The notes: generated by a model from the sequence alone, not told the origin. DNA of 64,000 nt from Anaerovirgula multivorans (GCF_900188145.1 NZ_FZOJ01000016.1:1-64000); one strand, 5' to 3'. Numbered from the stretch's first letter, positions 43,770 through 53,567 are shown. Numbers and translations are program-made.

Positions 43770-45444
43770 CTTTATTACCTAGGGCAGCGGCAAAATCGAT
43801 TGTATCATTGGAATAATTATTTCTTGTCTCAGCAGGTTTAATTTCCATTGCCAGTTCAATAACCTCTTCAATATATTCCACTGGAATAACTTCAATTTTG
43901 AACTCTTTAAATCGTTCTTGATAATTATCCTTTGGTATCAATACCCGTGTACATCCTGCTTCCTTGGCAGCTTCAATCTTAGCCATGATACCTCCTACTG
44001 GTTTAACCGTCCCTCGAATTGAAATTTCTCCCGTCATTGCTAATCGGTGATCTACCGGCTGATTCGTTATAGCAGAATATATGGCGGTCACCATGGTGAT
44101 GCCAGCTGAGGGCCCATCTATAGGAACACCCCCAGGAAAGTTCACATGAATATCATAATCCTTAGGATCAACCTTAAAAAACTTTTTAATCACAGTTAAT
44201 ACATTGTCCACAGAATCAGAGGCAGTACTTCTTCTTTGATAGCTTCTTCCTGAAGCATTGGTTTCTTCTCTATCAATAATTCCTGTAACAATCATCCTAC
44301 CACGCCCTTTTGTAGGAAGCTTGATAGTCGATACTTCAATTTCTATCATCATACCTATATTAGGCCCTAAGACAGCTAACCCATTAACATATCCAACCGC
44401 GGGAGCTTCTCCAATTTTTTTGCTAGGCCTTGGGCTATAATGACCACTTTCAATCACCCATTGCACATCCTGCAGGGTAATTTTTTTTCTGCCTTCTGTT
44501 AGAGCTAACCCTCCGGTAATTTGTATAATGTTTACAGCTTCTCTACCATTGGTTGCATATTTCTTGATTTCTTCTATCGCTCTTTCTTCTATTTCAAAAT
44601 TACTTTTATCGCAGGCATTTTTGCTAATACAACCAACTTCTTCTGGCGTTAATGGTCGAAAGTAAATCTCAACGCATCTAGATCTTAAGGCTGATGGAAG
44701 ATCCCCTGGAGACTTTGTGGTTGCACCTACTAGTCTAAAATCTGCTGGTAATCCATTTTTAAAAATTTCATGAATGTGCTGAGGAATATTTTCCTCCTCT
44801 GAATTATAGTAAGCACTTTCTAAAAACACTTTTCTATCCTCTAAAACCTTTAATAACTTATTCATTTGTACAGGATGTAATTCTCCAATTTCATCTAAAA
44901 ATAACATTCCACCGTGGGCTTTTGTTACAGCACCAGGTTTAGGTTGTGGAATCCCTGCTTGTCCTAATGGCCCAGCCCCTTGATATATAGGATCATGTAC
45001 TGATCCCATTAAGGGATCCGCAATGCCTCTATCATCAAACCTTAAGGTTGTAGCATCCATCTCTATAAACTTAGACCTTTCATTAAAGGGAGATATATCA
45101 CTTTTTTTTGCTTCTTCTAAAACTACTCTTGCTGCCGCTGTCTTTCCTACCCCTGGTGGTCCATATATGATTACATGCTGTGGATTGGGGCTGCATAAAG
45201 CTGCCTTTAATGCCTTTAAACCATCTTCTTGGCCTATAATGTCCTTAAAGGAAGATGGTCTTGTATGTTCTGCTAATGGTATCGTTAAAGCATTTTCTCT
45301 TAAAAGTTTAAGCTTTTCCATTTCCTTTTTTGATTCCTTTTCTATTGCTGACTTGTTCCCCTGTTGATTTTTTAATAGACCTAAAAAATAAAGGCCAATA
45401 ACTACTGCAAAAAAGAACTGAACTAAGTAAAAAATGTTCGGCAA
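43759..45444 (-). CDS. lonB: Membrane-anchored Lon-type protease LonB
   Basis: About 561 residues. A single N-terminal span (FYLVQFFFAVVIGLYFLGLL) is followed by an AAA+ domain ([15 protein letters not shown] near 95) and a Lon-type protease domain with [14 protein letters not shown] (Ser) and GGIMAKIEAAKEAG (Lys). This is the bacterial LonB found beside clpX and lon in clostridia and bacilli, where it is linked to sporulation. The start I prefer is TTG 45444, seven bases after AGGAGGT. Confidence 0.94.
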   Translation of the reverse strand: MPNIFYLVQFFFAVVIGLYFLGLLKNQQGNKSAIEKESKKEMEKLKLLRENALTIPLAEHTRPSSFKDIIGQEDGLKALKAALCSPNPQHVIIYGPPGVGKTAAARVVLEEAKKSDISPFNERSKFIEMDATTLRFDDRGIADPLMGSVHDPIYQGAGPLGQAGIPQPKPGAVTKAHGGMLFLDEIGELHPVQMNKLLKVLEDRKVFLESAYYNSEEENIPQHIHEIFKNGLPADFRLVGATTKSPGDLPSALRSRCVEIYFRPLTPEEVGCISKNACDKSNFEIEERAIEEIKKYATNGREAVNIIQITGGLALTEGRKKITLQDVQWVIESGHYSPRPSKKIGEAPAVGYVNGLAVLGPNIGMMIEIEVSTIKLPTKGRGRMIVTGIIDREETNASGRSYQRRSTASDSVDNVLTVIKKFFKVDPKDYDIHVNFPGGVPIDGPSAGITMVTAIYSAITNQPVDHRLAMTGEISIRGTVKPVGGIMAKIEAAKEAGCTRVLIPKDNYQERFKEFKIEVIPVEYIEEVIELAMEIKPAETRNNYSNDTIDFAAALGNKEKK

Positions 45445-45554
45445 AATGTGACCTCCTCTCATTGTCTTACAATTTTAGTATGCACATAGAGAGGCTATTT
45501 ATCCTGCATCAAAAGCTGTCATTAAAAGCAACTATAGTTATTTATTTCAAATAA

Positions 45555-45605
45555 ATTCAGCTACAATTCAATAGGATTAAACCTTTCTGTAAATTGTAGC
45601 CGAAT
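45555..45605. repeat. Inverted repeat ahead of the chromate transporter genes
   Basis: ATTCAGCTACAATT and AATTGTAGCCGAAT are near-exact arms around 23 bases. The arms match the CGGCTACAATTCAG segment of the repeats at 16060 and 46798, so this may be a relic of the same family. Confidence 0.5.
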
Positions 45606-45667
45606 TTTATGTTATACTAAAATTATTGACTTATAACATATATTACTATAATTTATGGGGGGTAAAT

Positions 45668-46216
45668 ATGAAGGATTATTTGAAACTGTTCAACATTTTT
45701 TTTCGTGTAGGTGCCTTTACTTTTGGTGGCGGCTATGCGATGATTCCAATTATACAAAAGGAAATTGTTGAAAACAATCAATTGATTGATGAAAGCGAAT
45801 TTTTAGATATTATAGCTGTTGCCCAAAGCTTACCAGGTCCTATTGCTGTCAATACAGCGGTTTTTGTTGGTTATAAATTAAAGGGTTTCTTAGGAGCAGT
45901 AGCAACCTTATTAGGGACTATTCTTCCTTCTCTAGTAGTTATTATCATATTGGCAATTTTTTATGATAGAATCAAAGATGTTCATTCTATACAATTGTTT
46001 TTCCAAGGGGTAAGACCAGCTATCGTTGCATTAATTTTCATGTCAGCGATTAAGCTTTCTAAGTCAATTTCTAAAAATCGTTTCAATATACTATTGATGT
46101 CCTTTGCCTTTATTGGTATTGTATTTTTGAAAATACATCCTATTTTCATCGTGATCCTTTGCGCAATAGCAGGATTGTTACATAGAAAAAAGGAGGGTGA
46201 ATATGGAACTCATTAG
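45668..46216 (+). CDS. Chromate transporter, short CHR subunit 1
   Basis: About 182 residues, six hydrophobic spans. VGAFTFGGGYAMIPIIQKEIV and VAQSLPGPIAVNTAVFVGYK are CHR-domain signatures. Short CHR proteins come as adjacent pairs that together correspond to one full-length ChrA, here with the next gene (14-nt overlap). They export or import chromate or a related anion; in organisms with no chromate challenge the natural anion is unclear. I use the ATG at 45668, preceded by GGGGGG; an upstream in-frame TTG at 45626 overlaps a possible promoter. Confidence 0.9.
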   Translation: MKDYLKLFNIFFRVGAFTFGGGYAMIPIIQKEIVENNQLIDESEFLDIIAVAQSLPGPIAVNTAVFVGYKLKGFLGAVATLLGTILPSLVVIIILAIFYDRIKDVHSIQLFFQGVRPAIVALIFMSAIKLSKSISKNRFNILLMSFAFIGIVFLKIHPIFIVILCAIAGLLHRKKEGEYGTH

Positions 46217-46727
46217 ATTATTTTGGGCTTTTTTAAAAATAGGTGCCTTTAGCTTTGGTGGTGGTTATGCCATGCTTCCCTTAATCGAGGAGGAAGTAGT
46301 AAATAACTATCAATGGCTTACTTCTACAGAATTTGTAGATATCATTGCCATATCTCAAATGTCACCTGGTCCAATTGCAGTCAATGCTGCTACCTTTGTA
46401 GGTTTTAGACACTACGGTGTCTTAGGCTCTATTATTGCCACCTTTGGTGTGGTTTTTGCTTCGTTTTTTCTTGTAATGACATTTGCTAGGATCATTATTA
46501 AATATAAAAAATCCTTCTTTGTGGAAGGAATATTTGCAGGCATTCGTCCCTCTGTTATCGGTTTAATTGCAGCTGCTTGTGTATCCTTGTTCCAAACCTC
46601 GATTGTAGATATTAAGAGTTTACTGATTAGTATATTGGTACTAATCATACTATATAAATCAAAGCTTCATCCTATTGGAATCATCATGTTATCAGGAGTC
46701 TTTGGTATTATTCTTTATTCTATATAA
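46203..46727 (+). CDS. Chromate transporter, short CHR subunit 2
   Basis: About 174 residues, the partner of the preceding gene. IGAFSFGGGYAMLPLIEEEVV and ISQMSPGPIAVNAATFVGF repeat the CHR signatures. The ATG at 46203 lies seven bases after AAGGAGG, inside the end of the first gene, so the two are translationally coupled. In paired CHR systems the two halves have opposite membrane orientation. Confidence 0.9.
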   Translation: MELIRLFWAFLKIGAFSFGGGYAMLPLIEEEVVNNYQWLTSTEFVDIIAISQMSPGPIAVNAATFVGFRHYGVLGSIIATFGVVFASFFLVMTFARIIIKYKKSFFVEGIFAGIRPSVIGLIAAACVSLFQTSIVDIKSLLISILVLIILYKSKLHPIGIIMLSGVFGIILYSI

Positions 46728-46797
46728 TCAAATAATCGAAGAGACAGATTCTAGGATAACATGGGTTCAGTTAACGCCTATGATATTCATTTAAGGA

Positions 46798-47042
46798 TTT
46801 ATCCTTCGGTGTATTGCTAAGACTCCCGCTTCTTCTAGATAAACAAACTAAGCGACTAACACAAAATCAAAGATTTTGGTTATCTGCTTATAGATAAACA
46901 AACTAAGTGACCAACACGAAAGTTAGAAACCAAACTTTCGGTTGTCTACTTAAAGCGGGAGATCAAGCACTACATCCTCGAAGTAAATTCGGCTACAATT
47001 CAGTGGGAGTAAAAACTCCCTCTGAATTAAGTCTCATTTTAT
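46798..47042 (-). repeat. Structured repeat, copy B, with tandem insert in its apical loop
   Basis: Same borders (TTTATCC ... TCATTTTAT) and same sequence as the element in the T-box at 16060-16186. Here the CTCCCGCTT / AAGCGGGAG stem carries a 118-bp tandem insert. The stop codon of the DUF1445 gene (47039-47041) lies in the element. Confidence 0.85.
46835..46952. repeat. Two tandem hairpin units inside copy B
   Basis: Units of 57 and about 61 bp, each starting TAGATAAACAAACTAAG and ending in CTGCTTA or CTACTTA. They share the pattern with the units at 26565-26611 and 60070-60172. Confidence 0.75.
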
Positions 47043-47830
47043 AGTACTGCTAAATCTTCGTCCTTAGGATCGCATATAAACATATGACCTGGTGAATGAG
47101 TTATCATTAATTCAGGTTTGCTAGTCATAGCTATAGATTGGGGGGTCACTCCGCATGCCCAAAATACTGGTACCTCTCCTTCTTTTATGATCGAAGGATC
47201 ACCAAAATCTGGTTTATTTATATCTACTATGCCTATTTGACTTGGGTCTCCAATATGTACTGGTGCACCATGCACTTGTGGAAATCTAGATGTAGCTTGT
47301 ACAGCTCTTGGAATTAAATTATAGGGTATAGGCCTCATACTAACTACCATTTTGCCATGAAAGTTTCCTGCTGGTTTAGTTTCAATATTTGTAATATACA
47401 TAGGCACATTATGGTTATCTTCAATATGTCTAATTGGAATAGAAGCATTTAGCATTGCTGATTCGAATGAGAAACTACAGCCTATTAAAAATCCTACTAA
47501 ATCGTCCCTCCAGTATTTTTCTATATCAGTTACTTCATCTACTAAAACCCCATGCTTATAGATTCTATATTTTGGTATATCGTATCTTAAATCTGCATCT
47601 TTTGCCATTAATTTTGGTTCTGGATTGCCTACATCTGTTACATCCAGTATAGGACATGCCTTTGGGTTTCTTTGAGCAAATAACAGAAAATCAAAAGCTA
47701 AGTTTTTTGGCACGATTGCCAAGTTTGCTTGAATATGTCCTCTACACATTCCGGAAGTTGGTTTCATCAAGTCTCCCTTTCTTATTAATTCTCTTACTTC
47801 TTTCGGTTCCATATTGGCTAGGTCTAACAT
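47039..47830 (-). CDS. DUF1445 putative hydro-lyase (D-glutamate cyclase-like)
   Basis: A 263-residue protein of the DUF1445 family. TSGMCRGHIQANLAIVP at the N-terminus and CGVTPQSIAMTSKPELMITHSPGHM at the C-terminus (Cys, His and Asp well placed) are family hallmarks. Members are annotated as putative hydro-lyases, and a eukaryotic relative is a D-glutamate cyclase making 5-oxo-D-proline. The enzyme activity in bacteria is poorly known. It sits alone between clpX and the CHR genes. The start has AAGGCG ahead. The 3-prime end is overlapped by a mobile repeat. Confidence 0.85.
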   Translation of the reverse strand: MLDLANMEPKEVRELIRKGDLMKPTSGMCRGHIQANLAIVPKNLAFDFLLFAQRNPKACPILDVTDVGNPEPKLMAKDADLRYDIPKYRIYKHGVLVDEVTDIEKYWRDDLVGFLIGCSFSFESAMLNASIPIRHIEDNHNVPMYITNIETKPAGNFHGKMVVSMRPIPYNLIPRAVQATSRFPQVHGAPVHIGDPSQIGIVDINKPDFGDPSIIKEGEVPVFWACGVTPQSIAMTSKPELMITHSPGHMFICDPKDEDLAVL

Positions 47831-47845
47831 TTTTTCGCCTTAATC

Positions 47846-48046
47846 TCAGGCTTCCCCCCTTAAGTATATTTTAAGAATCAAATGCCTCTTAAACATTGTT
47901 CTATACTCATGAGCTAATTCCTCTTTTCTTTTGCTATTCTTGATAGCTTTCAACAGTCCTATAGCATTGTATTGTATCTTTATTTCGGAATCAATGAAGC
48001 TGTTCCCTTGATTTTTTCTATTTCCTTGATTTTGACCTAAAAAAAG
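47846..48046 (-). other. Open fragment without start, downstream of clpX
   Basis: A minus-strand frame of about 65 codons is open from inside the clpX terminator to a TGA at 47846. It ends with a lysine-rich helical stretch (AIGLLKAIKNSKRKEELA, EYRTMFKRHLILKIYL). There is no start codon or ribosome site. It may be the tail of a lost gene; I do not recognise it. Confidence 0.25.
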
Positions 48047-48076
48047 CCTTAACGTTTATATCGTTAAGACTTTTTT
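48044..48076 (-). terminator. Terminator of tig-clpP-clpX
   Basis: GTCTTAACG, ATATAAA, CGTTAAGGC with T-rich tails at both ends, four bases after the clpX stop. Confidence 0.88.
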
Positions 48077-48079
48077 ATA

Positions 48080-49354
48080 TTACGACGCCGATTCCTTTGG
48101 CTTTTTTTTATTTTTTGATGAGTTCCCACTTTTTAATACCACAGTAGGATGATCGCCTTTATCAACTGTATCTTTAGTGATAAGAACCTTTTCAATATCA
48201 TCTCTAGATGGAATATCATACATAATATCCATCATAAGACTTTCTAAAATACCTCGAAGCCCCCTAGCACCTGTTTTTCTTTCTATTGCTTTTTTCGCTA
48301 TAAGCTCAAGAGCTGGTGTTTCGAAGTCTAAATCAACATCTTCAATCTCAAACAATTTTTTATATTGTTTTACCAGTGCGTTTTTAGGCTCTGTTAAGAT
48401 TTGGATTAATGATTCTTCATCTAATTGGTCTAAAGTTACCACTACCGGCAATCTGCCTACAAATTCTGGAATCAATCCATATTTTAATAAATCCTCAGGT
48501 TGAATTTGCTTTAATAGGGTTCCTATATCCAATTTTTGCTTACTTGCAATCTCTGCACCAAAACCCATAGATTTCTTGCCTGTTCGTTTCTGAATAATAC
48601 TATCTATTCCATCAAAAGCTCCACCACAGATAAATAAAATATTAGTTGTATCAATTTGTATAAACTCTTGATGCGGATGTTTTCTTCCACCTTGTGGTGG
48701 AACACTTGCAACGGTTCCCTCAAGGATCTTTAATAGGGCTTGTTGTACACCCTCACCACTCACATCTCGAGTAATTGATGGATTTTCAGACTTTTTAGCT
48801 ATCTTATCTACCTCATCAATATAAATAATGCCTTTTTCAGCTTTTTCTATATCATAGTCTGCAGCTTGAATTAACTTTAATAAAATATTTTCTACATCCT
48901 CACCTACATATCCAGCTTCTGTAAGAGAAGTAGCATCCGCAATAGCGAAAGGTACATTTAATAGCTTTGCTAAGGTTTGTGCAAGTAAAGTCTTACCAGA
49001 CCCTGTCGGCCCTAACATCACTATATTACTCTTTTGTAGTTCAACGTCTTCGCTCTTAATGTCCATATTTACTCTTTTGTAGTGATTATAAACGGCAACA
49101 GCTAAAGCTTTTTTTGCCGGTTCTTGGCCTACAACGTACTGATCTAATATGGATTTGATTTCCTTTGGTTTAGGTAAATCTACTAAATCAATATCAAGAT
49201 TGTCATCGAACTCTTCTTGAATAATTTCTTGACATAGCTCTATACATTCATCACAAATATATACATTAGGACCAGCAATAAGTCTTCTCACCTGATCCTG
49301 AGATTTACCGCAAAAGGAGCATTTTAGTTGCTTCTTATCCTCAAATCTAGACAT
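48080..49354 (-). CDS. clpX: ClpXP protease ATPase subunit
   Basis: About 424 residues; AAA+ unfoldase that feeds substrates to ClpP. The N-terminal zinc-binding domain has [11 protein letters not shown] and ICDECIELC, Walker A is [12 protein letters not shown] near residue 115, and [17 protein letters not shown] is present. Start at ATG 49354 with GAGGTG upstream; an earlier in-frame codon at 49378 lacks a ribosome site. Last gene of the tig-clpP-clpX operon. Confidence 0.97.
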   Translation of the reverse strand: MSRFEDKKQLKCSFCGKSQDQVRRLIAGPNVYICDECIELCQEIIQEEFDDNLDIDLVDLPKPKEIKSILDQYVVGQEPAKKALAVAVYNHYKRVNMDIKSEDVELQKSNIVMLGPTGSGKTLLAQTLAKLLNVPFAIADATSLTEAGYVGEDVENILLKLIQAADYDIEKAEKGIIYIDEVDKIAKKSENPSITRDVSGEGVQQALLKILEGTVASVPPQGGRKHPHQEFIQIDTTNILFICGGAFDGIDSIIQKRTGKKSMGFGAEIASKQKLDIGTLLKQIQPEDLLKYGLIPEFVGRLPVVVTLDQLDEESLIQILTEPKNALVKQYKKLFEIEDVDLDFETPALELIAKKAIERKTGARGLRGILESLMMDIMYDIPSRDDIEKVLITKDTVDKGDHPTVVLKSGNSSKNKKKPKESAS

Positions 49355-49378
49355 CTTTACACCTCGCTTAATCCGCAA

Positions 49379-49963
49379 TTATTTTCTTGCGGTAATCACT
49401 TCGTCAATAATACCGTACTCCTTTGATTCTGTAGCAGACATAAAGAAATCTCTATCTGTATCTTTTTTGATACGATCTAATGGCTGCCCTGTTCTTTCTG
49501 CTAAAATATCATTAATGGTATCTCTTGTTTTTAAGATTCTTTCTGCATGGATACGAATATCCTCTGCCTGACCACGGGTTCCTCCCAATGGTTGATGAAT
49601 CATAATTTCAGCATTAGGTAGAGCATATCTTTTACCTTTTTTACCTGCTGTCAATAGGAATGCTCCCATACTAGCTGCCATACCTATACAGATGGTAGAA
49701 ACGTCAGGTTTAATATAGTTCATAGTATCATAAATAGCCATTCCTGCAGTAATGGAACCTCCTGGACTATTTATGTATAATTGAATATCTTTATCAGGAT
49801 CTTCTGCCTCTAAAAATATTAATTGTGCAACAATCAGACCTGCTGTTACATCATTTACTTCATCATTTAAAAGAATAATTCTATCCTTTAAAAGTCTTGA
49901 GTAAATATCATAAGATCTTTCTCCACGATTAGTTTGTTCAACAACTACTGGCACTAATGCCAT
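49379..49963 (-). CDS. clpP: ClpP protease subunit
   Basis: A 194-residue serine protease. The catalytic Ser lies in [11 protein letters not shown], the His in [12 protein letters not shown], and the Asp in [18 protein letters not shown] precedes the ATG. It forms the proteolytic chamber for ClpX and other Clp ATPases and is encoded between tig and clpX, the standard order. Confidence 0.97.
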   Translation of the reverse strand: MALVPVVVEQTNRGERSYDIYSRLLKDRIILLNDEVNDVTAGLIVAQLIFLEAEDPDKDIQLYINSPGGSITAGMAIYDTMNYIKPDVSTICIGMAASMGAFLLTAGKKGKRYALPNAEIMIHQPLGGTRGQAEDIRIHAERILKTRDTINDILAERTGQPLDRIKKDTDRDFFMSATESKEYGIIDEVITARK

Positions 49964-49989
49964 AATACATCTCCTCCCAATATTTATCT

Positions 49990-51279
49990 TTATGCTATTT
50001 TAGCATTCTCTACTAAGAAGTCGATAGTTTTTCTTACAACTATATTGTCTTTAATATAAGACATATCTTCTTCCCTTAAAGTTGTTTTCAACTTATCAAC
50101 CTCTTGCTTATATTGTTCTGCCATTTTTTCAATTTCTTGGTTTATTTCTTCTTCAGTAGCTTCGATGGCTTCTAGTTCACTAATTTTATCTAATACTATT
50201 TGTGTTTTTACCCTCTTTTTAGCATCTTCACTCATTTGATTTCTTAAATCTTCTTCTTTTGTACCTGTCATATTATAGTAGTATTCTAGGTTTAAACCTT
50301 GATAACTCAAGGAGAATTCAAAATCTTTTAACATGTTGTCAATTTGTCTTTCAACTACTGCATTAGGTAAACTAATTTCTACCTTATCAGCTACTGCTTC
50401 CACTACCTTATTTCTTAATTCTTGTTCTGATTTGTTTTTTGCTTCCTCTTCTAGTTTGCTTTTAATATCTGCTTTCAATTCTTCTAAAGTCTCAAATTCA
50501 GATACATCTTTAGCAAACTCATCATCTAATTGAGGTAGCTCTTTTTCCTTAATTTCATGAATCTTCACTTCAAAAATGGCTTCTTTACCTGCAAGTTCTT
50601 CACTATGGTATTCTGCTGGGAAAGTAACTTTTACTTCCGTTTTATCTCCTATACTTACACCAATCAGCTGTTCTTCAAATCCTGGAATAAATTGTCCTGA
50701 GCCAATGGTTAGACTTTGTTTCTCTGCTGTTCCACCTTCAAAAGCCTCTCCATTAAGCATTCCTTTGTAGTCGATGGTTACCATATCACCATCTTTTACA
50801 GGTCGATCTTCTACAGTAATCATTCTTGCACTTTTTTGTACTAATGCATCTACCTCTTTTTCAACATCCTCTTCCTGTACATTATACTCTTTTTTCTCTA
50901 CTTCTATACCTTTATAATCACCTATTACCACTTCTGGCATGACCTCAGTGCCAACAGTAAGTACTACATCTTTTCCTTGTACTATTTCTTCCATATCCTC
51001 AATAGATGGACGATCTACAGGATTAATGTCATGCTCTTCTAAAGCTTTTTCATAGGCTTCAGGAAAAGCTAAATTAATTGCTTCTTCATAGAAAATTTCT
51101 GGTCCATAGTTTAATTGAATAATTTTTCTTGGTGCCTTACCTTTTCTAAAACCTGGAATATTAAATCTACTTTTTGTTTTGTTATAAGCTTTGTTAATAG
51201 CTTCTTCAAACTTTTCTGCACCTATTACTACCTTTAATGTTATTTTATTGTCTTCTCTTTTGATTACCTCTGAACTCAT
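49990..51279 (-). CDS. tig: Trigger factor
   Basis: A 429-residue ribosome-bound chaperone and prolyl isomerase. The ribosome-binding motif [12 protein letters not shown] is near residue 44, the FKBP domain lies at about 155-245 ([20 protein letters not shown]), and the C-terminal helical arms follow. GAGGAGG precedes the ATG. First gene of tig-clpP-clpX. Confidence 0.96.
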   Translation of the reverse strand: MSSEVIKREDNKITLKVVIGAEKFEEAINKAYNKTKSRFNIPGFRKGKAPRKIIQLNYGPEIFYEEAINLAFPEAYEKALEEHDINPVDRPSIEDMEEIVQGKDVVLTVGTEVMPEVVIGDYKGIEVEKKEYNVQEEDVEKEVDALVQKSARMITVEDRPVKDGDMVTIDYKGMLNGEAFEGGTAEKQSLTIGSGQFIPGFEEQLIGVSIGDKTEVKVTFPAEYHSEELAGKEAIFEVKIHEIKEKELPQLDDEFAKDVSEFETLEELKADIKSKLEEEAKNKSEQELRNKVVEAVADKVEISLPNAVVERQIDNMLKDFEFSLSYQGLNLEYYYNMTGTKEEDLRNQMSEDAKKRVKTQIVLDKISELEAIEATEEEINQEIEKMAEQYKQEVDKLKTTLREEDMSYIKDNIVVRKTIDFLVENAKIA

Positions 51280-51405
51280 GCATGGTCCTCCTCATATTTA
51301 ATTTTTGCATTTATTATCATATATATATATCATTAATTATACTATATATGTTATTAAATTTTAACAATTAATCCCCAAAGTATTCCAAGTTCATAGTATC
51401 TCATG

Positions 51406-51440
51406 TTAAAAAAACATCCATAAAAAATCATTGGATGTTT
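51406..51440 (-). terminator. Terminator-like hairpin upstream of tig, with no gene before it
   Basis: Read on the minus strand, TAAACATCCA and TGGATGTTTA form a stem ending in seven T residues, 130 bp ahead of tig. No minus-strand coding frame lies between it and the opuC promoter, so it either ends an unseen small RNA or attenuates tig. The rest of 51280-51620 shows no gene. Confidence 0.6.
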
Positions 51441-51621
51441 AACACATACTATGTTACTTATCATTTTAATACTATCTAATTTCATTATTATTGTCAACAT
51501 CATTAATCTTTTTTTATTCGTAGATTTTATAATTATTTTTATGCTAGTTTTGATTTTTATATTTCTTTGATATATCTACGTTACACCTTATCATTTAATA
51601 GTATTTATGTATTTACTTGAT

Positions 51622-51650
51622 TTGACATCTACTTCCTCACAGAATATAAT
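51622..51650 (+). promoter_or_regulatory. Consensus sigma-A promoter of the Opu transporter
   Basis: TTGACA, 17 bases, TATAAT, with both hexamers perfect, 77 bp before the first gene. Confidence 0.92.
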
Positions 51651-51726
51651 AAGGAACTAACCTAGGTCTAGCCCTATCCTTGGAAATATTTACTATATCT
51701 TTACATTCGAAAGGGGGACAACAAAT

Positions 51727-52881
51727 TTGATAGAATTTAAAAAGGTAGTAAAATCTTATGATAAAAAAGTGAAAATTGTAAATGATTTAGATTTTAAAAT
51801 CAACAAGGGAGAACTTGTGGTACTCATCGGTGAAAGTGGTTGTGGTAAAACTACCACCATGAAAATGATTAATCGATTGATTGAGCCCACTGCTGGTGAA
51901 ATATCGATCAACGGAAAAAATATTATGGACTTTAATCCTATAGAATTACGTAGAAATATAGGTTATGTTATCCAAAAAGTTGGACTTCTTCCTCACATGA
52001 CAGTTGGGGAAAACATCGAACTGGTTCCTTACCTTCAGAAATGGGATAAGAAAAAGCGCAGAGCTAGAGCAGAGGAACTGCTGCAGCTAGTAAATCTTGA
52101 AACTTCTCAATTCATAGACAGATATCCTAATGAATTAAGTGGTGGTCAGCAGCAAAGGGTGGGAGTAGCTCGAGCCTTAGCTGTAAATCCAGATATTATA
52201 TTAATGGACGAACCCTTTAGTGCCGTAGATCCTCTTACTCGAGATCAGCTTCAAGAGGAACTGGCGAAGCTTCAGGATGAAGTAAAAAAAACAATTGTAT
52301 TTGTGACCCATGATATGGACGAAGCCCTAAAGCTTGGTGATAGAATTGCTGTAATGAAGGATGGTAAAATTCTTCAATATGATACTCCTGAAAACATCTT
52401 AAAAAATCCTATCGACGATTTCGTAGAATACTTTGTTGGCAAAGATAGACTATGGAAATCTCCAGAAATGCTTTTTGCTAAAGACATCATGAATAAAAAA
52501 CCCCCTTTAATCCTACAGGATAGAACCCCTGCTAATGCAGTAGAAATTATGAAGGAAAAAAATGTGGAATACCTACTGGTGGTTAACGAAATTGGTGATA
52601 AACCAAAAAAACTTTTTGGCGTCATTACTCCAAGGGAGCTAAGCGGCAAGGGAGTTTCTTCTTATAAAATGAAGGACATTATGCGAAGAGAGTTGACAAC
52701 AGTAACAGAGAAAACCAACATGGTACATGTGCTGCAAATCATGAAGGATAAAAAAATTAAAAACCTTCCTGTCATTGGAGAAGAAGATGGTTTATTAAAG
52801 GGATTAATCACCCACACCAGCATACTAAACATCTTGACAGAAGCTATTTCAGTTTTTGATGATGAAAGGGAGGGATATTAA
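51727..52881 (+). CDS. Osmoprotectant ABC transporter ATPase with CBS domains (OpuCA/ProV-like)
   Basis: A 384-residue ATPase. Walker A GESGCGKTTTMK, signature LSGGQQQRVGVARALAV, Walker B IILMDEPFSAVD, and two C-terminal CBS motifs (from about 255) that sense ionic strength in such systems. It drives uptake of glycine betaine, carnitine or choline. Start is TTG with AAAGGGGG ahead. It overlaps the permease gene by one base. In an organism that reduces amino acids, betaine could also be a fermentation substrate, but this is inference. Confidence 0.92.
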   Translation: MIEFKKVVKSYDKKVKIVNDLDFKINKGELVVLIGESGCGKTTTMKMINRLIEPTAGEISINGKNIMDFNPIELRRNIGYVIQKVGLLPHMTVGENIELVPYLQKWDKKKRRARAEELLQLVNLETSQFIDRYPNELSGGQQQRVGVARALAVNPDIILMDEPFSAVDPLTRDQLQEELAKLQDEVKKTIVFVTHDMDEALKLGDRIAVMKDGKILQYDTPENILKNPIDDFVEYFVGKDRLWKSPEMLFAKDIMNKKPPLILQDRTPANAVEIMKEKNVEYLLVVNEIGDKPKKLFGVITPRELSGKGVSSYKMKDIMRRELTTVTEKTNMVHVLQIMKDKKIKNLPVIGEEDGLLKGLITHTSILNILTEAISVFDDEREGY

Positions 52882-53525
52882 TGCCAAAAATGACATTTTG
52901 GGAATTTTTTCTTGAAAGGTACCCTGACGTTATCGCCCAAACCATTCGGCATTTACAGTTAACTGGTATATCCGTAGCTATCGCAATCCTTATTGGTGTT
53001 CCTCTAGGTATCTATATTACTAAAAGTAAATATGCTGCTAAATACATACTAGGAGTAGCAAATATATTTCAAACGCTGCCAAGCTTAGCGTTATTTGGCC
53101 TATTGCTTCCATTATTCGGTATTGGTATCAAGCTTGCTGCCTTTGTATTACTGTTATATGCTTTACTACCTATTATAAAAAACACCTATACTGGGATTAA
53201 CGGAGTAGATGAAGCTATTATTGAAGCTGGTAGAGGGATGGGTATGACCTCAGGACAGCTATTAATGATGGTACAAATTCCATTAGCTCTTCCTATCATT
53301 ATGGCAGGTATTAGAATTTCTACTGTAATTAATATTGGTACCGCCACGATAGCTGCATTAATTGGTGCTGGTGGACTGGGAAGCTTTATCTTTAGAGGGA
53401 TTTCTATGAACAATAATAACTTGATTCTTCTAGGAGCAGTTCCAGCGGCCCTATTGGCGTTGTTTGTGGATTGGCTTTTAGGTATAGTCGAATATCGAAT
53501 TACACCTAAAGGTATTAGAAAATAA
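52881..53525 (+). CDS. Osmoprotectant ABC transporter permease (OpuCB-like)
   Basis: A 214-residue permease with about six spans and the binding-protein-dependent transport loop (EAIIEAGRGMGMTSGQLLMMVQIPLALPIIMAG). ATGA-type overlap with the ATPase. Only one permease gene is present, so it is likely a homodimer. A 43-bp hairpin element separates it from the binding-protein gene. Confidence 0.92.
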   Translation: MPKMTFWEFFLERYPDVIAQTIRHLQLTGISVAIAILIGVPLGIYITKSKYAAKYILGVANIFQTLPSLALFGLLLPLFGIGIKLAAFVLLLYALLPIIKNTYTGINGVDEAIIEAGRGMGMTSGQLLMMVQIPLALPIIMAGIRISTVINIGTATIAALIGAGGLGSFIFRGISMNNNNLILLGAVPAALLALFVDWLLGIVEYRITPKGIRK

Positions 53526-53567
53526 CAAAGCCTTCCTTTAGAAAGTTTATAGGATGACTTTAGTTGA

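Noticed and set aside
45626..45667. TTG at 45626 as start of the first chromate transporter gene
   Set aside because: It lies in promoter-like DNA and has no ribosome site. The ATG at 45668 follows a G-rich ribosome site and gives the standard family N-terminus.
46835..46952. Tandem units as a possible CRISPR array
   Set aside because: Only two units, with similar rather than unique interiors and no cas genes. They are hairpin repeats in a mobile element.
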